Below the pieces are notes generated by a model, which saw nothing but the letters and a program-made list of their open reading frames with translations, was not told the origin of the DNA and searched no databases. Shown one piece after another: positions 32,020 to 41,489 of a stretch of 64,000 bases of DNA. Numbering within the stretch: position 1 is the first letter of the stretch; each line of letters opens with the position of its first letter. The position numbers and the translations under genes are program-made. The stretch covers positions 1-64,000 of the forward strand of contig DASXZP010000044.1 in NCBI GenBank assembly GCA_036501825.1. The letters are read 5' to 3'. Origin of the DNA: JAFECT01 sp036501825. Lineage in GTDB: Bacteria > Pseudomonadota > Alphaproteobacteria > Caulobacterales > Caulobacteraceae.

Positions 32020-35000
32020 ATGTCCATGTCACGCATCGCAGGGGCGCTGCTGTTCGCGGCCATATCGGCAATTTCGATCGGTGCGTCCGCCCAGACGCCG
32101 CCTTCCCCCTCGACGCCCGCGGCAGAGCCCGCGCCGGTCTATTCCCACACCCAATCGGTGGACGACACCTATGCGCGCGATCCCGCGCAGCCGGTGGATC
32201 AGGCCTATACCGACGCGATCGCGCGCTACACCACCGATCCGCAGTTCTCTTCGCCGCTGGTCGACTATCTGCCCGCGTCGCCCACCGTGCCGACGCCGAT
32301 GAAGACGCTGGGCGTGATTTCCGGCGCGCCCGACTACCTGCCCTACGCCGAAGACGTCTATGCGTACTTCCGCGCGCTGGCGGCCGCTTCGCCCCGGGTG
32401 AAGGTGATCACCATCGGCCACACCGAAGAGGGCCGCGAGATGATCGCGGTGGCCATCGCCGACGAACGTCTGCTGGCCGATCAGAAAGCCAACGACGCGC
32501 GGCTGGCGCAACTGGCGGACCCGCGCACGATCGGCCTCGACGACGCCAAGGCCAAGGCGCTGATTCAGCAGTCCGTGCCGGTCTACTATATCACCGGCAC
32601 CATCCACTCGACCGAGACCGGCGCGCCGACCGCGCTGATGGAGATGGCCTACCGGCTGGCGGTCGACGATTCGCCCTACATCAAGAACATCCGCTCGAAG
32701 ATGATCGTGCTGATCACCCCGGTGGTCGAGGTGGACGGACGCGACCGCATGGTCGACCTGTACAAATGGCACAAGGCGCATCCGGGCCTGGAATACCCGC
32801 GGCTCATGTACTGGGGCCACTACGTGGCCCACGACAACAACCGCGACGCCATGGGCATGACGCTCAACCTGTCGCGCAACGTGCTCGACACCTATCTGGG
32901 CTGGCACGCCCAGGTGCTGCACGACCTGCACGAGTCGGTGCCGTTCCTCTACGACAACACCGTGGGCGACGGTCCCTACAACGCCTGGATCGATCCGCTG
33001 GTCGCCGACGAGTGGCAGGAGCTGGGCTGGAACAACGTCGGCCAGATGCAGGGCTTCGGCATGCCCGGCGTGTTCACCCACGGCGACTTCGACACCTGGT
33101 CGCCGGGTTATCTGATGTTCCTCGCCACCATGCACAACGGCACCAGCCGGCTCTACGAGACCTTCGGCAACGGCGGCGCCGACACCGAAAAGCGCATCCT
33201 GGAGCCGGAGGAGTACAGCCGCACCTGGTACCGGCCGAACCCGCCGCTGCCGGTGGTGACCTGGTCGCAGCGCGACAACAACAATTACGAAGAGAGCGCG
33301 CTGCTCTCGACGCTGCACTACTATTCCGAGCACACCCAGCACTTCCTCGAGAACTTTTATCTGAAGAGCAAACGCTCGGTGCAGAAGCCGTCGCTCGAAG
33401 GGCCCGCCGCCTGGGTGCTGCCCGCCGACCCGGCCGAGACCAACCGCCAGCTGCAGCTGATCGAGGTGCTCAGGCGCCAGCACGTGGAGGTCAGCCAACT
33501 GACCGACGCGCGCACCCAGGCCGTAGCGGGGCCCAAGCGCGGCGATCCGCCGGTGATGGTGAGCCTGCCCGCCGGCAGCTTCGTCGTGCGGATGGATCAG
33601 CCTTATGCCCGCGCCGCCGACGCCTTGCTCGACCGCCAGTACTGGGCGCCCGACGATCCGCAGAAGCATCCCTATGACGACACCGGCTGGTCGTTCCCGG
33701 AACTGTTCAACGTCAAGGCCGTGCGCGTCACCGATGGGGCGATCCTGCAGGCTGCGATGACGCCGCTGGGCGACGCCGCCGACGTCTCCGGCAAGCTCTC
33801 GGGTTCGGGCGACGTCACCGTGGTGAACAACAGCGGCCAGACCTCGCTGCTGCCGCTGGTCTACAAGCTCGGACCGCAGAAGATCGCCGTCGCCGACGCT
33901 GCGTTCGAGGCGAACGGCAAGCACTACGCGGCGGGATCGCTGGTGATCACCGGCGCCGATCAGGCCAAGCTCGCGGAGGCGCTCAAGACCTTTGCGCTCG
34001 ACGCCGACCGGCTCGCCGCGGCGCCGACGGTGGCGTCGCACCCGGCGCGGGCGCCCAGGATCGCGCTCATGCATACCTGGCTGTCGACCCAGGACGAGGG
34101 CTGGTGGCGTCTGGCCTTCGACAAGGCCGGCATTCCCTACGCCTATATCAGCACCCAGAGCGCCGCCGCCGAAGCCGACCTGCGCGCCAAGTACGACGTG
34201 ATCGTCTTTGCCCAGGTGGGCGGCGCGTCCACGCGCGACGTCATCGACGGCCTGCCGCGCTACGGCAACGCGCTACCCTGGCAGAAGAGCGCGCTCACGC
34301 CCAACCTGGGCGTTATCGACTCCACGCCGGACACGCGCCCTGGCCTCGGCGGCGAAGGCGTCGATCATCTGCGTCGCTTCGTCGAAGCGGGCGGCCTTCT
34401 GATCACCTGCGAAGACACCGCCGAGTTCGCCATCGACAGCGGCCTCGCGCCGGGCGTGTCGATGGCGCGCACGGGCGACGTGCGCGTGGTGGGCTCGGTC
34501 CTGGACGCCGTGTTCGTCTCGCCGCAAAGCCCGATCGCCTTCGGCTTCGGCAAGGAAGTTTCGGTGATGAGCGCCGACGGCATGGCCTTCAATGTCAGTG
34601 AGACCACGCGCGCCCGCGGCGGCCGCCTGCTGATGGATCCGTATGAGCAGCGCCCGACCGGCCGCGGCTCGGTGGACGACAGCGACACCGTCGAGGGCCG
34701 TGCGCTCAGCGACGCGCCGCCCCTGCCCAAGCCCAAGCCCTGGGAGGCGACGCCGCTGAACGAAGACCAGATGCGCAACAACCCCTCGGTCATTCCGGAA
34801 GCGCTGCGCCCGCAGGTCATCCTGCGCTTCGCCGACGGCAAGGATCTGCTGCGCTCGGGCCTGCTCGACCACGCCGGTCCGATCGCTGAGCACGCCATCG
34901 TGGTGAACGCGCATCTCGGAACCGGCAACACCCTTCTGTTCGCCAACCGCCCGGTCTATCGCGGCGAAACGGTGGGAACCTATCCGCTGGTGTTCAACGC

Positions 35001-35079
35001 GATCCTGAACTTCGACCACCTGCAGAACACGGCGCCTCCGCCAGCGCCGGCGGCGAAGGCTTCGCCGCCCGCAGGATGA
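32020..35079 (+). CDS. very large exported M14 family zinc carboxypeptidase-like protein
   Basis: A 1019-residue protein with a signal peptide (about 1-23, cleavage near ASAQT). The M14-type catalytic domain occupies about residues 90-400, with the zinc HxxE in TGTIHSTETGAP, the VVEVDGRDRMVDL segment, and a later HDLHES that may give the third ligand. The remaining 600 residues form a C-terminal region with DUF-like alpha/beta elements (PRIALMHTWLSTQDEGWW and GGLLITCEDTAE resemble a glutamine-amidotransferase-like fold). Ordinary carboxypeptidases have about 300-400 residues. The ATG at 32020 follows a GAGGGGA ribosome-binding site. Substrate unknown. Confidence 0.88.
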   Translation: MSMSRIAGALLFAAISAISIGASAQTPPSPSTPAAEPAPVYSHTQSVDDTYARDPAQPVDQAYTDAIARYTTDPQFSSPLVDYLPASPTVPTPMKTLGVISGAPDYLPYAEDVYAYFRALAAASPRVKVITIGHTEEGREMIAVAIADERLLADQKANDARLAQLADPRTIGLDDAKAKALIQQSVPVYYITGTIHSTETGAPTALMEMAYRLAVDDSPYIKNIRSKMIVLITPVVEVDGRDRMVDLYKWHKAHPGLEYPRLMYWGHYVAHDNNRDAMGMTLNLSRNVLDTYLGWHAQVLHDLHESVPFLYDNTVGDGPYNAWIDPLVADEWQELGWNNVGQMQGFGMPGVFTHGDFDTWSPGYLMFLATMHNGTSRLYETFGNGGADTEKRILEPEEYSRTWYRPNPPLPVVTWSQRDNNNYEESALLSTLHYYSEHTQHFLENFYLKSKRSVQKPSLEGPAAWVLPADPAETNRQLQLIEVLRRQHVEVSQLTDARTQAVAGPKRGDPPVMVSLPAGSFVVRMDQPYARAADALLDRQYWAPDDPQKHPYDDTGWSFPELFNVKAVRVTDGAILQAAMTPLGDAADVSGKLSGSGDVTVVNNSGQTSLLPLVYKLGPQKIAVADAAFEANGKHYAAGSLVITGADQAKLAEALKTFALDADRLAAAPTVASHPARAPRIALMHTWLSTQDEGWWRLAFDKAGIPYAYISTQSAAAEADLRAKYDVIVFAQVGGASTRDVIDGLPRYGNALPWQKSALTPNLGVIDSTPDTRPGLGGEGVDHLRRFVEAGGLLITCEDTAEFAIDSGLAPGVSMARTGDVRVVGSVLDAVFVSPQSPIAFGFGKEVSVMSADGMAFNVSETTRARGGRLLMDPYEQRPTGRGSVDDSDTVEGRALSDAPPLPKPKPWEATPLNEDQMRNNPSVIPEALRPQVILRFADGKDLLRSGLLDHAGPIAEHAIVVNAHLGTGNTLLFANRPVYRGETVGTYPLVFNAILNFDHLQNTAPPPAPAAKASPPAG

Positions 35080-35176
35080 CGGCGCATCCCAGGCATTGAG
35101 ATGGAGACCGAGGGCCTGCGTCGTCGCTGACGACTTTCAGCGTCCGTCTAGGGGTTCGAACGCGACTCGACGTGCC

Positions 35177-35686
35177 ATGAAGCAGCGCTTGATCACTGTG
35201 TGCGACAAGATGCAGGCGGACTACGTCTATGCGCTCGCGGCGCCCGTCGGGAAAGACTTTGACCCGGCGTTCAAGCCGGAACTTTCTCCCAAGGAGATGT
35301 TGCAGCTGGGCGTTTTCGGCGGGCGGTACATGACCGATTGCCGCGATGAGTTCCCCAGCGACTGGTTCGAACACGCCAAACTATCGCCGGACCGCGCCGA
35401 TCCGTCGCTGAATTATTTCGGCGTCGATGCGAGCCAGCCGCTGTCTGTCTGGCGATCGAAGGGATGGATCGCGCCCGAAGATCCGCGTGGTTGGTTTCAA
35501 TGGTATTGCCGCTATTATCTGGGCCGCCGCCTCCCCGCCGAAGACACTCGCCAGATAGCGCGGTGGAAGGCCATGCGCCGTCACATCCGCCAGATCCAGA
35601 TCAATTGCGAACCGGGCAACATCTTCTGCCGCCGCCGCCAGCGCCAGGCGCTGTTGCACTGGGCCTACGATAGCCGCAAGATCTGA
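35177..35686 (+). CDS. uncharacterised basic protein
   Basis: A 169-residue protein, without signal or membrane helix, that I cannot name. Conserved-looking features are YVYALAAPVGKDFDPAFKPE, the LGVFGGRYMTDC segment, many aromatic residues (GWFQWYCRYYLGRRLP) and a very basic C-terminal region (KAMRRHIRQIQINCEPGNIF, RRRQRQ). This suggests nucleic-acid binding. The ATG at 35177 is used; ATG 35210, giving MQADYVY, is an alternative closer to what I recall of similar proteins. It converges on the racemase homologue 45 bp away. Confidence 0.65.
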   Translation: MKQRLITVCDKMQADYVYALAAPVGKDFDPAFKPELSPKEMLQLGVFGGRYMTDCRDEFPSDWFEHAKLSPDRADPSLNYFGVDASQPLSVWRSKGWIAPEDPRGWFQWYCRYYLGRRLPAEDTRQIARWKAMRRHIRQIQINCEPGNIFCRRRQRQALLHWAYDSRKI

Positions 35687-35730
35687 TCCGTGCTCGGCGT
35701 GGCGGCTCCTTCGCCTGCGGACGTCGGCTT

Positions 35731-36417
35731 TCAGTCCGCCAAGGAGGCCTGGTCCAACGCCAGGTCGGCGAGCCGGGCCACATGAACGTCCAAAGCGTCG
35801 ATCACCGGATAACCGGGCGTCTGTCCATCGAACGCCAGGTTGAGGTCGGTTCCCGCCAGCACGACGGCTTCGGCGCCGGCGGCCATGAGGCGGCGCCCAG
35901 CGTCAAGAAACAGCGCCTGCTGCTCCGGCGAACACGCGCCCGCCACGGCCACGTCCTGGTAGGTCTGGCCGATGACGTCGATCTCATCGTCCAGCGCCAG
36001 CGCCTCGGTATGCGCGAGCTTGCCATAGAGACGTGTGCGCATCACGACCCGCGTGCCCAGCAAACCGATGCGATGAATACCGCGCTCGACAAAATGGGCG
36101 TCCAGCGGCGCAAGACCGGAAACCAGCGGCAGCGGCGACAGCGCCGCCAGTTCGTCAAAGCAGAAATGGCCACCCAGCGAGGTCAGCGCCGCGCAGTCGC
36201 AACCGGCGGCCTTCAACCGCTCCACCAGCGGAAGAAACGCGCGCGCCTGCTCCTCGCGACGGTCGGCCAGGTTGTTGCGAATCAGCTCATGGATATCGCC
36301 ATGAACGATGGTCAGGGCGGGCGACCCGCCGCCGCGACGCGCGACCTCGGCGGTCAGCCGCTGATAATAGACGACCGTCGCCGCTACCCCGATGCCGCCG
36401 ATCAGACCGATGTGCAT
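35731..36417 (-). CDS. Asp/Glu racemase superfamily protein lacking both catalytic cysteines
   Basis: A 228-residue protein of the aspartate/glutamate racemase superfamily, with GLIGGIG at the N-terminus and two pseudo-symmetric domains. In active racemases one Cys lies in each of the motifs CNTxH and GCTE. Here these positions read SLGGH (Ser80) and AGTDL (Gly189), so both catalytic cysteines are missing. The rest of the fold is well kept, including PGYPVIDALDVHV. It is therefore unlikely to be a two-base cysteine racemase and may have another activity. It sits 27 bp behind the ABC transporter pair on the same strand? Read on the minus strand it follows the exporter genes and may be co-transcribed. 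Confidence 0.8.
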   Translation of the reverse strand: MHIGLIGGIGVAATVVYYQRLTAEVARRGGGSPALTIVHGDIHELIRNNLADRREEQARAFLPLVERLKAAGCDCAALTSLGGHFCFDELAALSPLPLVSGLAPLDAHFVERGIHRIGLLGTRVVMRTRLYGKLAHTEALALDDEIDVIGQTYQDVAVAGACSPEQQALFLDAGRRLMAAGAEAVVLAGTDLNLAFDGQTPGYPVIDALDVHVARLADLALDQASLAD

Positions 36418-36444
36418 GGCGAGTCACTCCAGCGGGCGAAGGGG

Positions 36445-38208
36445 TTACGACGTCTGCTCGTGGCCCAGCAGCATGTCCATGGCGTGCTGCATCGATCCCG
36501 CTGCGGTCAGGGCGCCGCCGCCGACGAAGAAGATCTCATCGGCGTTCTGGATGGTATTCAGGCGGTGGGCGATGATCACCTTGGTGGTGTGCTTCGGCAA
36601 CTGGGCCAGCACGCCCTCGAGCATCTGCTCGGTGACGGTGTCGATGTTGGCCGTGGCCTCGTCGAGGATCAGGAGTTCGGGCTCGCGCACCACCGCGCGC
36701 AGGAAAGCCACCAACTGCTTCTGACCCAGCGACAGCCCGTCGCCGACGCCCCGGATGGTTGTCGCAAGGCCGCTCTCTCCGAAGCGGGCGACGAAATCCG
36801 ACAACCCCCGGGCGGCGAGGTGGTCGGCCAGGGCTTCGTTGCTGATGTCGCCGAGGTCGGGGTGGCCGTAGACGATGTTGTCACGCACCGTTCCGGCCAG
36901 CAGGAACGGGTCCTGCAGGATGAAGCCGATCTTCGCCGCGCGCTCGGCGGCGGTGAAGGTGCGGATGTCGCGCCCCTCGAGGGAGACGGTTCCGTGCACC
37001 GGGTCGTAGAGCCGCGCCATCAGCATGGCGGTGGTGGTTTTGCCGCCGCCGGTCGGACCCACCAGGGCGTAGGTGCGGCCGCGTTCCAGCGTCAGGCTGA
37101 CGTTGTCCAGCACCGGCTTGCCCCCCGCATAGGCGAAGCCGACATCCTCGAAGGCCAGCAGAGCTTGGGCGCGGTTCGCGCCGGCGTCCGGGAGCTGCAG
37201 CAGATTCGTCTCGAGGTGCAGCACTTCCGAGACCCGGTCCATCGCCGCCATCATGGTCTGCAGGCTGGACCACACCGTCGCCAGCTGGCGCAGCGGGTTG
37301 TAGAAAGAGGTCACGTAGAGCAGGTAGCCGATCAAGAGGCCCACGGTCAGTTGGCCGTGCAGGATCAGCCACACGCCCAGACCCAGCACCAGGATCGACG
37401 CGCTGCTGCCCGCCAGGGTGTAGAGCGGCATGAACAGGCCCGACGCCACGCCGGCCTTCACCGAGGCGTGGAAATTGCGCTGGTTGGCGGCGTCGAACTT
37501 CTCGCGGAAATAGTCGACCCGGTTGAAGGCGACGATCACCTGAAAGTTCGCCAGGCTCTCCGAAACGTCGCCGGACAGGGCGCCTAAGCTATCCAGGCTC
37601 TTGCGATTGGCGTGCTTCACCCACGGCGAGATCAGCCGGGTGAGGATCAGCATGGCGGCCGCGGGGATGAGGGCGAACAGACCCATTTTCCAGTTCAGGG
37701 CGAGCAGCAGGACGCCCGCGCCGGTCACCAGGAACGTGGCGCCGAACATCTGCATCAGCGCCTGGGAGAAGAACTGGTTGATCTTGTCGGTGTCGCTGTT
37801 CACCCGCGAGATCAGGTCGCCGGCGCGGTTCTGGGAAAAGAAGGCGATGGGCAAGCCCGAGAGTTTCGCGAACAGCCGGGTGCGCAGCTTGAACAGCACG
37901 TTGCGCCCGACCGTGCCCATGCGCAGGACCTGCAGGTAGCTGGTTCCCAGCGCCAGGATATAGACCGCGGCCAGCGCCCCCGCGTAGCGCAGCAGCAGGC
38001 CATAATCGCCGTGCTTGATGGCGGTGTCGACGATCCGGGCTGTGATCGCGGGTCCCAGCAGGCTCGCGCCGGCGCTGACGATCACGCACGCCACCGCGAT
38101 GGCGATATTGGTCTGTTCGCCGGCCAGCAAGGGCTTGAGCGCGCGCCAGGCCGAACCCAGGGTCTTTTGCTTGTCGCCGGCTTCCGCGGCCTTCAGCGCG
38201 TAGTCCAT
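36445..38208 (-). CDS. ABC exporter half-transporter, subunit with canonical Walker B and degenerate signature
   Basis: A 587-residue half-transporter: six membrane helices (about 30-310) then one nucleotide-binding domain. Walker A is GPTGGGKTT, Walker B is LLILDEAT with the catalytic Glu, and the H-loop is IIAHRL, all canonical. The signature reads LSLGQ instead of LSGGQ. Its start codon overlaps the partner's stop (TGATG at 38210-38206), so it is coupled to that gene. The pair forms a heterodimeric exporter with one consensus and one degenerate ATP site. The substrate is unknown; relatives export lipids, drugs or peptides. Confidence 0.93.
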   Translation of the reverse strand: MDYALKAAEAGDKQKTLGSAWRALKPLLAGEQTNIAIAVACVIVSAGASLLGPAITARIVDTAIKHGDYGLLLRYAGALAAVYILALGTSYLQVLRMGTVGRNVLFKLRTRLFAKLSGLPIAFFSQNRAGDLISRVNSDTDKINQFFSQALMQMFGATFLVTGAGVLLLALNWKMGLFALIPAAAMLILTRLISPWVKHANRKSLDSLGALSGDVSESLANFQVIVAFNRVDYFREKFDAANQRNFHASVKAGVASGLFMPLYTLAGSSASILVLGLGVWLILHGQLTVGLLIGYLLYVTSFYNPLRQLATVWSSLQTMMAAMDRVSEVLHLETNLLQLPDAGANRAQALLAFEDVGFAYAGGKPVLDNVSLTLERGRTYALVGPTGGGKTTTAMLMARLYDPVHGTVSLEGRDIRTFTAAERAAKIGFILQDPFLLAGTVRDNIVYGHPDLGDISNEALADHLAARGLSDFVARFGESGLATTIRGVGDGLSLGQKQLVAFLRAVVREPELLILDEATANIDTVTEQMLEGVLAQLPKHTTKVIIAHRLNTIQNADEIFFVGGGALTAAGSMQHAMDMLLGHEQTS

Positions 38209-39962
38209 CACGCCGCCTCGTAGGCGTCGGTGGAGTGCTGGGAGCGCAGGATCTGGCCGTATTCGGGGCTGGAGTGCGCGAGCGCCTGATGCGTGCCGAC
38301 GGCCAGCACCTCGCCCTCCATCAGGAGCACGATCTGATCGAAGTCCTCCACCGGCGCGATCTTCTGGGTGATCGAGATCAGCGTCAGGTCGGGATAGTTC
38401 TTGCGGACGTTGGCCAGGATGCGCGCTTCGGTCGCCATGTCGACCCGGGCGGTGAAGTCGTCGAGGAACAGGACTTTCGGGTCGAGGGCCAGGGCGCGCG
38501 CCAGCATGATCCTCTGCTTCTGACCGCCTGACAGCGAAAGGCCGCGCTCGGAGACCACCGTCTCCAGTCCCTGCGGCAAGCCGGCGATGAACGGGCGCAG
38601 TTCGGCCGTCTCGATCGCCTTGTTCAGCTGCGCCTCGTCGACCTTGGCGTTGAAAGCGATGTTCTCGCGCAGGGTCAGGTTGAACAGGCTTGAATCCTGG
38701 AAAACAAAAGCGATCTGCGCGTACAGGCTGTCGCGTGTATAGGCGTCGATCGGCAGCCCGTCGTAGAGCACCTGGCCCGAGGTCGGCGCCAACAGGCCCG
38801 TCATCAGATAGAGCAGCTGCGACTTGCCCGCCGCCGTGGGCCCGACGATGGCCGTGCGTGTGCGCGGCGCGACGGCGAAGGACACGCCCTTCAGCACCTT
38901 GCGTTCGCCGTAGGTCAGGACGAGGTCTTTCACCTCGAGAGCGCCGGTCAGGGCCTGGGCCGCTTCGCCTCTCTGCGGCGGCGGCGGCGCGTTGAGCACC
39001 ATGGCGATACGCATGTACGACGCCTGGGCCTGGCTGATCGAGGCGGTGGTAAAGCCGATGATGATGATCGGGAACACCAGTATGGTCAGATAGGACAGGA
39101 AGGCGGCCAGCTTGCCGATGGTCATCCCGCCCGAAATCACGAAGTGACCGCCCAGGGTCAGGATGATCAGGGTCGCCACGTTGGTCAGGAAGTTGATCAT
39201 CGGGATCATGGTGGCGAACTGGCGCAGGATCTTCATGCTGATCGTGCGCGAGTTTTCGGCGGCCCCGGTGAAGCGCGTTGTCTCGCGCGCTTCGCTGTGG
39301 ACGAGGCGGATCAGAGCGGCGCCGACGATGTTCTCGCTCAGCACGCGGTTCATGACGTCGACGACGCCCTGGACCTCGCCGAACAGCTTGCGCACCCGGC
39401 CTATGATCACGAAGAAGCTCACCCCGATCAGGGGCAGGACCAGCAGCACCGGCAAGGCCAGCTTCCAGTTCAGCCAGAGCAGAAGGCCGCTGGCGGCGAC
39501 GATCACGAACACCGAAGAGATCAAGGTCGGCGCGGACTGGCCGACGAACGTCTTGATCGCGTCGACGTCGGACGTGAAGTTGGTCAGGAGCTTTGCCGGG
39601 GTCATCGTCTCGATCGACGCGTAAGTCTGCTGCGAGACCACCGCGGCCAGGCGCGTGCGCAGGTCCCGCGCCACCCGTTCGGAGGCGACGGTCTGCGTCA
39701 CATTCTGCAGGTTGCCGAACAGGAAAATCCCCGCCGCCAGGGCGACCAGGACGCTCAGCGAGGCCGTCAGGTCGAGATGGCCCGAGGCGAAGGCGTCGAT
39801 CGCATCGGCGACCACCTTCGGCACGGCCAGGTTCAGCGCGTTCCCGGCCGCGACCAGGACGACCAGGATCGCCATCTGGCCCTTGTAGGGCGCGAGCAGC
39901 GGCCAGAGGCTTGGCATGCGCGGTTTCTGGGGCTTCGGGGGCGCCTTCGGCTTGTCGGCCAA
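38208..39962 (-). CDS. ABC exporter half-transporter, subunit with degenerate Walker B and H-loop
   Basis: A 584-residue half-transporter: six membrane helices (about 30-310) then one nucleotide-binding domain with Walker A GPTAAGKS and canonical signature LSLSGGQKQR. Walker B reads VLFLDDFT, so the catalytic Glu is Asp, and the H-loop reads ISITQK, with Gln for His. These changes complement the altered LSLGQ signature of the partner gene: together they mark the degenerate ATP site of an asymmetric exporter, as in TM287/288 and BmrCD. First gene of the pair, starting at 39962 with a proline/lysine-rich cytoplasmic N-terminus. Confidence 0.93.
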   Translation of the reverse strand: MADKPKAPPKPQKPRMPSLWPLLAPYKGQMAILVVLVAAGNALNLAVPKVVADAIDAFASGHLDLTASLSVLVALAAGIFLFGNLQNVTQTVASERVARDLRTRLAAVVSQQTYASIETMTPAKLLTNFTSDVDAIKTFVGQSAPTLISSVFVIVAASGLLLWLNWKLALPVLLVLPLIGVSFFVIIGRVRKLFGEVQGVVDVMNRVLSENIVGAALIRLVHSEARETTRFTGAAENSRTISMKILRQFATMIPMINFLTNVATLIILTLGGHFVISGGMTIGKLAAFLSYLTILVFPIIIIGFTTASISQAQASYMRIAMVLNAPPPPQRGEAAQALTGALEVKDLVLTYGERKVLKGVSFAVAPRTRTAIVGPTAAGKSQLLYLMTGLLAPTSGQVLYDGLPIDAYTRDSLYAQIAFVFQDSSLFNLTLRENIAFNAKVDEAQLNKAIETAELRPFIAGLPQGLETVVSERGLSLSGGQKQRIMLARALALDPKVLFLDDFTARVDMATEARILANVRKNYPDLTLISITQKIAPVEDFDQIVLLMEGEVLAVGTHQALAHSSPEYGQILRSQHSTDAYEAA

Positions 39963-40081
39963 CTTGGTTCTCTCTGCCCCTGAGCGTGTCGCTGAACGGG
40001 CCGCTCGTCTGAGCGGACTTGCACGCGCAGCCTAGCGCCCAGGCGCCGGCCAGACCATTCTTGAAAACAATTAGTTCGGCT

Positions 40082-40519
40082 CTATCTTGGTTGTGGCCAG
40101 CGCGCGAAGGAGCGCCAGTCGGGCGAGCGTACCAACGCGTAGGGGCCATCCCCGACGACGGCCTGAAGGCCCAGAAGCGCGAGCCAGACCAGAGGAAGCT
40201 CGCCGCCGCCTCCGGTGAAATAGAAGCCTTTGCGAACCAGCCAGAACTGCGCGGCGCCGAACATCATCGGCATGGCGTAGAGCGCCACGTAGCGCGTCAG
40301 CACGCCGGGGATCAGGAGCAGGGCCCCGGCGAACTCCGCTGAAAGCACGTAGGCCGGCACGACGGCCGGATAACCGCTCTTTATCAGGCCGCTCCACCAC
40401 CCCGGCAGGCCGCCCGAAAACAGGCAAAATTTCCAGTAGAGATGGGCGATGAACAGCGAGCCGATGAGCAGCCTGAGAAGCAAGGCCCCGACATTCTGCT
40501 CCGTCCTCTGAGGTTCCAT
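40082..40519 (-). CDS. DoxX family membrane protein
   Basis: A 145-residue protein with four membrane helices. Features of the DoxX family are LLRLLIGSLFIAHLYWKF at the N-terminus, YVLSAEFAGALLLIPGVLTRY in the middle and the EL/LVWLALLGLQA end. DoxX proteins are linked to quinone or thiol redox membrane complexes, with no assigned reaction here. It starts 6 bp downstream of the thioesterase stop codon on the same strand, so the two are probably co-transcribed. Confidence 0.85.
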   Translation of the reverse strand: MEPQRTEQNVGALLLRLLIGSLFIAHLYWKFCLFSGGLPGWWSGLIKSGYPAVVPAYVLSAEFAGALLLIPGVLTRYVALYAMPMMFGAAQFWLVRKGFYFTGGGGELPLVWLALLGLQAVVGDGPYALVRSPDWRSFARWPQPR

Positions 40520-40525
40520 CGGCGT

Positions 40526-41410
40526 CTAGAGATCCAACCCCTCGATCACCTTCGACTGCAGCCGCTCCAGTTGCTCCGGCGTGCGTTCCACGATCTTGCG
40601 GGTGTCGAGGTTGAAGGCGGCGGCGACGCCGCGGGCGGTGGACCAGGGCTCGCCGGAGATCGGATCGAGCAGCCAGTGGACGACGTGGTTGAAGCGCGGC
40701 TCGATCCTGGCCAAGCCCGAGCGCAACACCAGGTGCTGACCCAGGCGCGGCGTGCGGTGGTGCAGGATGTGGATCTCCAGCATGGCGCCGCCGATGCGCG
40801 CGCCGCTGTGGGTGTGGCCGCGGTCGAAGCCGCCGAACAGCTGCGCCGCCGCGTCGGAGAACCGCCCCATCACCGCATCGGTGCGGAAGCGGCCGAGCGC
40901 GTCGCACTCTTCCGGCAGGGCGATGCCGCGCGCGGCGGGCAGCAGACCGCGCGCGTTGGCCCAGGCGAGGGACGCCTTGGTCGGCGCCGGATGATCGGTG
41001 ACGCCCTTGGCCGCGGCATAGGCGGGCAGGGAACAGGTCAGCGCTTGAGCCGCGTCGCGCGCCTTGGCCGACCAAGGGAAACCGCGGCCGCCGGGGGTCA
41101 CGTGCTGGACACGCGTTACGAAGGCGGCGCACGGCTCGCCGGTGATGCTGTGACGCATGACCTGCAGCACGCGCGCTTCGTCCTCGCCGAAGTCCAGCAG
41201 GCCGGCCTCGATGTGAATCGGCGCGCCGGCGTGGGCCTCACGCAGGAACCGGATGTGATGGCCCTTCACCTCGAGCGACGAGGTCGCCTTCGCCGAGAAC
41301 GCGTCCTCGAGACCCAGCGCGGCGGCGACGCCCGCCAGTCCCTGCAGGGCGTGGGCGACGTAGAAGCGCACGTTCATGTGCCCCATCTCGTCGCAGTTCC
41401 ACGCGTTCAC
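40526..41410 (-). CDS. double-hotdog acyl-CoA thioesterase family protein with unclear start
   Basis: About 294 residues of a double-hotdog thioesterase: first domain around WNCDEMGHMNVRFYVAH, the usual WxCDxMGHMNV active-site segment, and second domain around GGAMLEIHILHHRTP. The annotated start is a GTG at 41410. However, the family-like sequence PALEVWRGAV continues in frame upstream, and between there and the CHAP stop codon the only NTG codon is CTG at 41467; no ATG, GTG or TTG is available. The true start may be that CTG, the GTG, or lost to a sequence change. It is followed by the DoxX gene. Confidence 0.8.
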   Translation of the reverse strand: MNAWNCDEMGHMNVRFYVAHALQGLAGVAAALGLEDAFSAKATSSLEVKGHHIRFLREAHAGAPIHIEAGLLDFGEDEARVLQVMRHSITGEPCAAFVTRVQHVTPGGRGFPWSAKARDAAQALTCSLPAYAAAKGVTDHPAPTKASLAWANARGLLPAARGIALPEECDALGRFRTDAVMGRFSDAAAQLFGGFDRGHTHSGARIGGAMLEIHILHHRTPRLGQHLVLRSGLARIEPRFNHVVHWLLDPISGEPWSTARGVAAAFNLDTRKIVERTPEQLERLQSKVIEGLDL

Positions 41411-41489
41411 CGCCCCGCGCCAGACTTCGAGCGCAGGCTCGCGCGCGACGGCGCCGCGGGCGGTCAGGTCGTTTTGATTGTCGAGATCG

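Noticed and set aside
36445..40149. A 1234-codon open frame across both ABC genes
   Set aside because: Codons above 38208 are out of frame with the real upstream half-transporter and show no homology. The genes are two separate subunits coupled by TGATG.
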